A stretch of DNA of 16,040 bases, from positions 1 to 16,040 of the forward strand of contig JBBRCX010000101.1 of NCBI GenBank assembly GCA_038204465.1, read 5' to 3'. The DNA is from JBBRCX01 sp038204465. Its GTDB lineage: Bacteria; Planctomycetota; Phycisphaerae; Tepidisphaerales; Tepidisphaeraceae. The notes below the pieces were generated by a model, which was not told the origin of the DNA, ran no database searches, and saw only the letters and a list, made by a program, of their open reading frames with translations. Made by a program: the position numbers and the translations under genes. Below are positions 8,148 to 13,331 of this stretch, piece after piece (positions within the stretch are counted from its first letter, which is position 1; the number at the start of each line of letters is the position of its first letter).

Positions 8148-8867
8148 ATGATGTCGCGTATGACAGAGCCGAGGCAACCCGTTCTCGACTATCGCGGCGA
8201 AGAAGCGCGCACGAAGCGCGACGATCTCGCGTACATCGCGCCGATGGCGCTGTTCCTCGCCTTGACGCAGATCGGCGTGTGGCGGCCGGAGTGGTATCCG
8301 ATCACCTATGTCATCAAGACGTTGGTTGCCGCCGTGCTCCTGGCGGTGCTATGGAAGCATTACACGAAGATCCGCTGGGACTACTGGTGGCTCGGCGCTA
8401 TCTTTGGCGTCATCGGCGTCTTTCAGTGGATCGGAACGGAGGAATTCCTGCTGCGCCACGTGCCGATCTACAAGCACACCAATCTCGAGGCGTTCGTTCC
8501 GTCGAAGCACTTTTCCTCGGCATCGTTGACGTGGACCTTCATCGCGATTCGCTGGGCGGGAGCGACGCTGGTGGTGCCGGTGATGGAAGAGCTGTTCTGG
8601 CGCGATTTCGCCTGGCGAACGGTGATCGCGCCCAATGATTTCAAGCTCGCGGAAGTGGGGGAGTGGGACTGGAAGGCGCTCGTGCTGGTGTCGCTGATCT
8701 TCTCCGCTGTGCACGTGCAATGGCCGAGTGCCATCATCTGGGGCTTGATGATTGGCGGACTTCTCGTCTACACGCGCAGTCTGGGCGCGTGCATCGTCAT
8801 GCACGGCGTGACCAACTTCCTGCTCGGTCTTTACGTGCTCTGGACCCAGCGCTGGGAGTACTGGTGA
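8148..8867 (+). CDS. CPBP-family glutamic-type intramembrane protease (pepcterm CAAX-protease-like)
   Basis: The protein has 239 residues from the first of three in-frame ATGs (8148, 8151, 8160); none has a clear Shine-Dalgarno sequence, so the start is uncertain. It has about seven hydrophobic segments. The active-site motifs are all present: E147-E148-x-x-x-R152 (PVMEELFWRDF), F185-x-x-x-H189 (FSAVHVQW) and H219-x-x-x-N223 (HGVTN). The family cleaves within or near the membrane (Rce1/CAAX-type). The overall form, with LAYIAPMALFLAL near the N-terminus and IGTEEFLL before the motifs, recalls the pepcterm_CAAX group that often accompanies exosortase systems. No exosortase or PEP-CTERM substrate is visible in the window. 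It is likely co-transcribed with the FIST gene. The substrate is unknown. Confidence 0.9.
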   Translation: MMSRMTEPRQPVLDYRGEEARTKRDDLAYIAPMALFLALTQIGVWRPEWYPITYVIKTLVAAVLLAVLWKHYTKIRWDYWWLGAIFGVIGVFQWIGTEEFLLRHVPIYKHTNLEAFVPSKHFSSASLTWTFIAIRWAGATLVVPVMEELFWRDFAWRTVIAPNDFKLAEVGEWDWKALVLVSLIFSAVHVQWPSAIIWGLMIGGLLVYTRSLGACIVMHGVTNFLLGLYVLWTQRWEYW

Positions 8868-8883
8868 TGCGTGGCGTCCGCGA

Positions 8884-8912
8884 GTGACAACCCCGGGCCC
8901 GGTCCGTATCAT
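8884..8912 (+). promoter_or_regulatory. promoter of the cysteine desulfurase gene
   Basis: GTGACA (8884-8889) and TATCAT (8907-8912) are separated by 17 bp, close to a sigma-70 consensus. The spacer is very GC-rich. The mRNA would start near 8919, leaving a leader of about 22 nt that carries GAGG at 8929-8932. The gene could therefore be transcribed on its own as well as from upstream. Confidence 0.5.
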
Positions 8913-8941
8913 TTTGCTCTCAATTCACGAGGTTTGAACCG

Positions 8942-10135
8942 ATGTTGCCCCGCCGTTTGTACATGGACAATGCAGCCACGACCTTCCCCAAGCCAAAGGC
9001 AGTCTGGGACGCGATGGCCCGCTACGCGACGGAGCTCGGGGCCAGCGCGGGCCGTGGCGCGTACCGCGAGGCGATCGAGACCGGCGCGCTGCTCAACGAA
9101 TGCCGCCGCCGGCTCAACCGGTTGTTTCATGGCGAGCGCGCCGAGCATTTCGTTTTCACCCTCAACTGCACTGACTCGTTGAACCTCGCCATCAAGGGCC
9201 TGATCGAGCCCGACGAGAAGTGCCATGCGATCTGCTCGCACATCGATCACAATTCGATCCTGCGCCCGCTGAACGCGCTGGCCGAGCGCGGCTGGCTCCG
9301 GCAGACGCGCGTCCCGGTTGATCCGGGCACCGGCATCATCGATCCCGACGATGTCCGCCGTGCTATCCGCCCGGAGACGAGGTTCATCGCCGTCACGCAC
9401 GCGAGCAATGTCACCGGTACCGTGCAGCCGATTCGGCGCATCGGGCAAATCGCGCGCGAAGCAGGCGTTCCATTCATCGTTGACGCCGCGCAGTCCGCAG
9501 GTCATCTCCCCATTGACGTGCAGGCGGACCTGATCGATTTGCTGGCGGCGCCGGGACACAAGGCGCTGCTCGGCCCCAGCGGCACCGGGTTTCTCTACAT
9601 CAGGCCCGGGCTGGAGAAGGTGCTGCGACCGCTCAAGGAAGGCGGCACCGGCTCACTCAGCGAGCAGGCGGTGCAGCCGGATTTCCTGCCTGACAAGTAC
9701 GAGCCCGGGAGTCACAACGCGATTGGCATCATCGGCCTATCTGAAGGAGTGAAGTGGATCGCGGAGCAAACCATCGAGAAACTTGCCGCTCACGATTTGG
9801 ATCTCGTGCGCACGTTCCTTGAGGGAATCGGCAATATCGAAGGCCTTAGTTACCATGGCCCGCGCGGCGTGAAGGACAGAATCGGCGTCTTCTCGGTCCG
9901 CGTCGAAGGGTTCGAGCCGCAGGAACTCTCGGCGGCTCTCGAAAGCAGCTACGGCATCCTCACCCGCTCGGGAATTCACTGCGCCCCGCTGGCGCATGAG
10001 ATGCTGGGAACCTGCCATCTCGGCGGGACCACTCGCTTCAGTTTCGGGCCGTTCTTGAGCAGGCAGGATGTGAAGTTTGCGACGGACGCTTTGGCGGAGA
10101 TCGCCAGCAGCCGCCTCCCCCTCAGCAGGGCGTAG
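8942..10135 (+). CDS. class V aminotransferase / cysteine desulfurase family protein
   Basis: This is a PLP enzyme of 397 residues, full length for the family. The N-terminal signature is YMDNAATTFPKPKAVW. The PLP pocket has ASNVTGTVQPI and VDAAQSAGHLPIDV, and the Schiff-base lysine is Lys207 in GHKALLGPSGTGFLYI. The likely catalytic cysteine is Cys347 in RSGIHCAPLAHE. The end reads RFSFGPFLSRQDV. These features fit the group of class V aminotransferases annotated as 'cysteine desulfurase family protein' (NifS/SufS relatives, TIGR01977 type), which would release sulfur from cysteine. No SufBCD/IscU partner is nearby, so its acceptor is not known. GAGG lies 9 nt before the ATG. The C-terminus faces the convergent coiled-coil gene across 38 nt with no visible terminator. 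Confidence 0.92.
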   Translation: MLPRRLYMDNAATTFPKPKAVWDAMARYATELGASAGRGAYREAIETGALLNECRRRLNRLFHGERAEHFVFTLNCTDSLNLAIKGLIEPDEKCHAICSHIDHNSILRPLNALAERGWLRQTRVPVDPGTGIIDPDDVRRAIRPETRFIAVTHASNVTGTVQPIRRIGQIAREAGVPFIVDAAQSAGHLPIDVQADLIDLLAAPGHKALLGPSGTGFLYIRPGLEKVLRPLKEGGTGSLSEQAVQPDFLPDKYEPGSHNAIGIIGLSEGVKWIAEQTIEKLAAHDLDLVRTFLEGIGNIEGLSYHGPRGVKDRIGVFSVRVEGFEPQELSAALESSYGILTRSGIHCAPLAHEMLGTCHLGGTTRFSFGPFLSRQDVKFATDALAEIASSRLPLSRA

Positions 10136-10173
10136 CGTTGGCCGGTCGACTCGGGAGACGCTGCCGCGACGCC

Positions 10174-10476
10174 TTATCCGGCTGTGACCGCTTCGGCCTC
10201 TTCGATCCGCGAAGCGACGTGCCCGTTGTGGCCCAGGGCCGCTTCGGCGATCTGCGAAAGCATTCGGGCAGGCGCTTCCCCGGCAAGCTTCATCACCCTC
10301 TCGAACTCTTCATTGATCAGCGACTGGATGCTGCGCAGCTCGTCCTGGATCTTGCTGCGCTGATCAAGAAGCGCGACCAGTTGCTCGTCCACCCGTTGCA
10401 GGGTGGTGATGCGGCTGTGTGCTCGCTGGAACAGGGTGACGGTAGTGGAATTTTCGCGTGCGTGCTCGGTGGCCAC
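10174..10476 (-). CDS. small coiled-coil protein
   Basis: The protein has 100 residues from GTG 10476. This start is set by an AAAGGAG Shine-Dalgarno sequence 6 nt upstream; a 44-residue in-frame extension to an upstream ATG looks non-coding. The middle of the protein (about residues 12-75) is heptad-like: LFQRAHSRITTLQRV, then QLVALLDQRSKIQDELRSI, then LINEEFERVMKL, so a coiled coil is likely. There is no signal peptide or TM. The C-terminus is Ala/Glu-rich. I do not recognise a family. It is the last gene of a minus-strand run after the yqj-like cluster. Confidence 0.75.
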   Translation of the reverse strand: MATEHARENSTTVTLFQRAHSRITTLQRVDEQLVALLDQRSKIQDELRSIQSLINEEFERVMKLAGEAPARMLSQIAEAALGHNGHVASRIEEAEAVTAG

Positions 10477-10523
10477 GATCGACTCCTTTCGATGGGGCGT
10501 TGCGGTGGCTACTTTCCCACAAC

Positions 10524-10538
10524 GCGGCTCGCAGCCGC
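10524..10538 (-). other. stem-loop upstream of the coiled-coil gene
   Basis: GCGGCT and AGCCGC form a perfect 6-bp stem around a CGC loop, 48 nt upstream of the GTG start. No T-run follows, so it is more likely a leader structure than a terminator. Confidence 0.4.
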
Positions 10539-10682
10539 TCAAGTAAGAATTGTTAGGCTCTCGGCCTGCCCCGAGGCCGTTGAGGCGCGATTCTGCCACG
10601 ATCTTCACAGGATGTCAACGAAAGTCCATGCGCGCGGTTCCACCTTCCACCCTGGAACGGATCGGCAAGACACGACGAGCAA

Positions 10683-10696
10683 GCTAGCTAGCTAGC
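10683..10696. repeat. palindromic CTAG tandem repeat, stop codon in all six frames
   Basis: GCTAGCTAGCTAGC is three and a half copies of a 4-bp unit and equals its own reverse complement. TAG occurs at 10685, 10689 and 10693, one in each forward frame, and by symmetry in each reverse frame. The stop codon of the 67-aa secreted micro-protein lies inside it (10692-10694). Confidence 0.85.
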
Positions 10697-10895
10697 AGTA
10701 AACCTCGTAAGCAATTGGATAGGGGATGAGGTCTGGGCGGACCAGATGCAGCTTGCGCAGGCGCACCTCAGGCCGCATGGAGGCCGAAGGTCCGAGGCCT
10801 GAAGGGTTGGGAACGACGGGTTTTGAAGGAGCGGAGAAGGCCAACAGGACGACCGGCATCAGCAGGCGAACGACAAGGCGCCTTCGGAACTTCAT
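10692..10895 (-). CDS. 67-aa secreted micro-protein with conserved-looking C-terminus
   Basis: The ATG at 10895 begins MKFRRRLVVRLLMPVVLLAFSA, a classic signal peptide with a basic N-terminus. GGAAAG lies 8 nt upstream, so I prefer it to the longer frame from 11000. A short Pro/Ser-rich stretch follows. The protein ends in HLVRPDLIPYPIAYEVYC, with a terminal cysteine and an aromatic/proline pattern that looks constrained. I do not recognise a named family. The mature peptide would be about 45 residues in the periplasm or membrane. It lies 216 nt downstream of the third yqj-like gene on the same strand, so it may belong to that transcript or have its own promoter. Confidence 0.62.
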   Translation of the reverse strand: MKFRRRLVVRLLMPVVLLAFSAPSKPVVPNPSGLGPSASMRPEVRLRKLHLVRPDLIPYPIAYEVYC

Positions 10896-11111
10896 GGGTA
10901 CAGCTTTCCGACAAAAGATGGGTCGATCGCCCGCGGGCTGGCAACAACCTGCAGCGGCCGTTGGAGACCCGAGAGTACTCCCCGCGCTTTCCCCAGCCAA
11001 CGAAAAAATGGCTGCGCGCCGCTTTTCCGGACCGGGCGCTGCTAAATGGCGTAAGCCGTACGCTCCACGACGCGCAAAATCGGCGGGATGGTAGGTGCAC
11101 GATGACTTCGA
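10896..11111. other. intergenic spacer in the minus-strand cluster
   Basis: There is no credible ORF in these 216 nt. On the minus strand a T6 run (plus A6 near 11004-11009) follows a GC-rich stretch with only a weak GGC/GCC stem, a poor terminator candidate. GCGTA/TACGC form a small stem near 11050-11064. A promoter for the micro-protein gene may lie here, but I cannot place it. Confidence 0.3.
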
Positions 11112-11696
11112 TCAGCTGCTGGGGGGCAGTCCGGCCTCTTCTTTGGCGGCGGCCGCTCGCATCTCGGCCTCCGTCGGCTTGGTTTGTGCTGCGGTGACCC
11201 CGGCCGTCAGAAGGCTGATGACAGCCGGCTTGACGGCGCCGATCAGCTCGCGCGCGAGCGTAGTCATGAGGGAGTTTCCGCCCGGCTTGTACTGCGCCGC
11301 GTTCTCGCCATTGCTGTCGACCTTGGGCGCAGGCGGGGGAGTGGGATTGAGGGCACGTTCGATCGCTGCGAGCTTGTTCAGGGCCCGTTGTTCTCGGGAC
11401 GGCACGAGCAGGCTCGTCGCGACGAACGCGGCCACAGTGGTGGAGGCCAGCGTCAGCCAGGGATACTGCTTCGTCCACAGCCGTACGTCGGCGCTATCGC
11501 CAAGCTGCGACGCCATGTCGGAAAATGTCCGCGCGATCGCTGCTTTTGCTTCGCTTGCCTGCTGCGCGAGATAGTCGGCCTCGTTCGACTCGGGGTGAAA
11601 CGGTTGGTCGGCCGGCTTCCCGTCAGGCCTGGCTTTCCGCCCGCTCGTGGACGTCGTGGCCGTAGTTGATCCGCTGATCTCGTTGTCGGGTCTCAT
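11112..11696 (-). CDS. single-TM protein of the yqj-like cluster
   Basis: The protein has 194 residues. The disordered N-terminus is Ser/Thr/Pro/Lys-rich. An amphipathic helix follows at about 40-66 (EADYLAQQASEAKAAIARTF), then one TM segment after KQYPW at about 79-100. A Pro-rich linker follows, then a second moderately hydrophobic helix near 147-170 (ELIGAVKPAVISLLTAGVTA) and a charged tail. The pattern of a helix followed by 'W-x-x-x-yPWLtla' and a TM recalls YqjD/ElaB/DUF3618-type anchored proteins. The ATG at 11696 is the only usable start, and it lies 74 nt inside the end of the holin-family gene in another frame. The function is inferred only from context. Confidence 0.8.
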   Translation of the reverse strand: MRPDNEISGSTTATTSTSGRKARPDGKPADQPFHPESNEADYLAQQASEAKAAIARTFSDMASQLGDSADVRLWTKQYPWLTLASTTVAAFVATSLLVPSREQRALNKLAAIERALNPTPPPAPKVDSNGENAAQYKPGGNSLMTTLARELIGAVKPAVISLLTAGVTAAQTKPTEAEMRAAAAKEEAGLPPSS

Positions 11697-12147
11697 ACTT
11701 CTTCACCGTGTTCTTGTGCGAAGTGCCGGTCAGCGCTTTCATGCCGAAGACGACGCCGGCCGCGATTCCGCCCAGAAGGAGCAGGCCAACGACCAGGTCC
11801 CCGGCCCAGGACGTGTGATGTAACAATGCACCGAGCGCGTGCGACAGTCCCAGGCACAGCAGGACGATCGCCGTGACCACGAGAGCCCCGCCGGCAATCA
11901 AGCCGATAATTCCAAGTACCGCGTAGATCGCCAGGTTGCGAAACGAAACCTTGACGCCGTCGAGTTTCGCGGCGAGGAAGTACGAGACATATTCCTTCAA
12001 CTCTCCCAGATTCGCCAGCGCCGCTTTAAAGGCGCTTGTCGGCGACCCGTCCGCGTCGTCGTCGGGCGCGGGGTTCCCGGCGTTGCTCCAGCCAGGGCGC
12101 GTTTGGGCTTCAGGCGGCGAAACCCCGGAAGGTGAATGGAGGTCCAT
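11623..12147 (-). CDS. phage holin family / YqjE-like membrane protein (PF07332 type)
   Basis: The protein has 174 residues from ATG 12147, supported by GGAAG 5 nt upstream; a GTG 24 codons earlier has no Shine-Dalgarno sequence. The acidic, disordered N-terminus (1-38) precedes a helix, NLGELKEYVSYFLAAKLDGV, typical of the family. Two TM hairpins follow (about 72-102 and 116-136), then a basic cytoplasmic tail, KKYETRQRDQRINYGHDV. Despite its name the family is not lytic here: it covers bacterial membrane proteins such as E. coli YqjE, next to DUF883/YqjD. It lies between the DUF883 gene and the third gene of the cluster, overlapping the latter by 74 nt. Confidence 0.88.
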   Translation of the reverse strand: MDLHSPSGVSPPEAQTRPGWSNAGNPAPDDDADGSPTSAFKAALANLGELKEYVSYFLAAKLDGVKVSFRNLAIYAVLGIIGLIAGGALVVTAIVLLCLGLSHALGALLHHTSWAGDLVVGLLLLGGIAAGVVFGMKALTGTSHKNTVKKYETRQRDQRINYGHDVHERAESQA

Positions 12148-12219
12148 GTGAACTTCCAGCTTGACCTGCGCATCTGCGGATAGAGAGAACGGCGCTACGC
12201 GCGTCGACACCGCACTCAC

Positions 12220-12251
12220 GCCGCGGCGCGCGCCACACGGCGCGCCGCGGC
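12220..12251 (-). other. GC-rich stem-loop between the DUF883 and holin-family genes
   Basis: A perfect 12-bp stem, G plus CCGCGGCGCGC (12220-12231) with its complement GCGCGCCGCGG plus C (12240-12251), surrounds an 8-nt loop. It begins 13 nt after the DUF883 stop codon on the minus strand. There is no T-run, so it is not a standard intrinsic terminator. It could protect the upstream mRNA from 3' exonucleases or uncouple the two genes. Confidence 0.6.
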
Positions 12252-12264
12252 CTCCTGTCCCGTC

Positions 12265-12552
12265 CTAGCTGCGCTTCCACAGCAGTCCCAGGATCACGCC
12301 TACCCCAGCAGCGATGGCGATCGCCTGCAGGGGCTTCTCCTGAACGTACGACTCGAGGCTCTGTTCCCACTCGGTCGCGCGCTCACGGCCCTGCTGATAA
12401 TAGTCCGACGCCGACTCACGCAGCTGTTCGTACTTCTCCTTCGCCGTGTCGCGCACCTGAGTGCCGAGGTCGCGAAGGTTCTGGCCGACTTCGGTCGCTT
12501 TTTCGCCGAGTCCCGACTGACCGGTCGGATTTGATTCGCCCATACGTGACAT
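12265..12552 (-). CDS. DUF883 / YqjD-ElaB family membrane-anchored protein
   Basis: The protein has 95 residues from ATG 12552, with AAAGGAG 8 nt upstream; the longer frame is non-coding upstream. Residues 15-72 are a long charged helix (EKATEVGQNLRDLG, VRDTAKEKYEQLRESASDYY, GRERATEWEQSLESYV). Then comes KPLQAIAIAAGVGVILGLLW, the Pro-start, Gly-rich C-terminal TM anchor (about 74-92), and the end KRS. E. coli YqjD, ElaB and YgaM of this family sit at the inner membrane and bind ribosomes in stationary phase. The same role is inferred here. It is the first gene of the cluster, with a strong leader hairpin and a TATAAA promoter element. Confidence 0.9.
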   Translation of the reverse strand: MSRMGESNPTGQSGLGEKATEVGQNLRDLGTQVRDTAKEKYEQLRESASDYYQQGRERATEWEQSLESYVQEKPLQAIAIAAGVGVILGLLWKRS

Positions 12553-12573
12553 AGCGGATGCTCCTTTCAAATA

Positions 12574-12593
12574 GGGACGGCAACCGCCATCCC
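12574..12593 (-). promoter_or_regulatory. 5' leader hairpin of the DUF883 mRNA
   Basis: On the minus strand GGGATGGC, loop GGTT and GCCGTCCC form an 8-bp stem with one U-G pair. It lies just upstream of the Shine-Dalgarno sequence and just downstream of the TATAAA at 12599-12604, so it would sit at the very 5' end of the transcript. Confidence 0.55.
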
Positions 12594-12598
12594 TCCCT

Positions 12599-12604
12599 TT
12601 TATA
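12599..12604 (-). promoter_or_regulatory. -10 element of the DUF883/holin cluster
   Basis: TATAAA on the minus strand stands in a clearly AT-rich island of a GC-rich spacer. The expected transcript start is near 12592. The position 17 bp upstream (TGCCAG) is a poor -35, so an alternative sigma factor is possible. Confidence 0.45.
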
Positions 12605-12833
12605 TGCCTTCTCGCACCGCGCTGGCAGCGCCCAAAACGCGCCGAAAAAGAGCCGACCCCCGCAGCCCAGTGTCGCGAGCGGCCCACCCGGCTTGTCACC
12701 CCCTAGCCGCTTCACTACCATTTGATCGAGCGACATCTGAGACGACGCATCATTTTTCTCGGCGCGCGCCACCTTCACATTGGGCTTCCCGCCCGCGACG
12801 CTCGCGACGAGATCTTCCCGCAAGGAGTGCAGC

Positions 12834-13325
12834 GTGGGCATCCGACAGTCGATTAATGAGAATCCCATCATCACCTCCGTCATCACGGGCCTGATTCTCA
12901 CTCTCGCGATCGTGTTTATCGGGTATCAAGCGTGCAGAACCGGGCCTGCGGCGCCTTTCAAGCCGAAACAATTCTTCAGCGTCGACGATGGGGCCACGTG
13001 GTTTACCGACGACGCGGCGAAGTTGCCCCCCTTCGATCACGAAGGCAAAGAAGCATATCGGGCAAGGGTCTTCCGCTGTCCGGATGGGAAGATGTTCGTC
13101 GCCCGCCTGGAACGATACCCCCCCGTGATTTTACGCAAAATCGACGAGGCCTCAAAACGACCCCTTAATCAGCGTGGGAACGACTGGATTGCACTACAGG
13201 AGGAGTACGAGATTAAAAAACCAGGCGCCAAGACGTGGATACCGCTTGCCGATGGGACCGACATCGCAATGTTTCAGCCAAAGTGTTCCGATGGCAGCCG
13301 GGCGCAGCCAATGATGCCAAAGTGA
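12834..13325 (+). CDS. single-TM exported protein with 'DDG-x-W-x-x-DD' motif
   Basis: The protein has 163 residues from GTG 12834, fixed by AAGGAG at 12822-12827, 6 nt upstream; the longer frame from 12780 is disfavoured. A short N-terminus (GIRQSINENP) precedes one TM segment (about 10-31, ITSVITGLILTLAIVFIGYQ), which probably acts as an uncleaved anchor. The outside domain contains QFFSVDDGATWFTDDAAKLP and FDHEGKEAYRARVFRCPDGK, then FVARLERYPP. The segment 'DDG...W..DD...pPFdh.Gk...rA.v.rC' matches the style of a widespread planctomycete protein of unknown function. Two Cys (in FRCPDG and KCSDG) could form a disulfide. It converges with hldE, leaving 6 nt between stop codons. Confidence 0.82.
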   Translation: MGIRQSINENPIITSVITGLILTLAIVFIGYQACRTGPAAPFKPKQFFSVDDGATWFTDDAAKLPPFDHEGKEAYRARVFRCPDGKMFVARLERYPPVILRKIDEASKRPLNQRGNDWIALQEEYEIKKPGAKTWIPLADGTDIAMFQPKCSDGSRAQPMMPK

Positions 13326-13331
13326 ATCGAG

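Noticed and set aside
10768..11478. Long minus-strand open frame of 236 codons
   Set aside because: It overlaps the one-TM protein of the yqj-like cluster and the secreted micro-protein in another frame. The product is Arg/Ser/Pro-rich with no domain or hydrophobic pattern, as expected for a shadow in GC-rich DNA.
11623..12147. Prophage lysis cassette (holin-family hit)
   Set aside because: No endolysin, phage structural or integrase gene is nearby, and the DUF883 neighbour indicates the chromosomal YqjE-type role.
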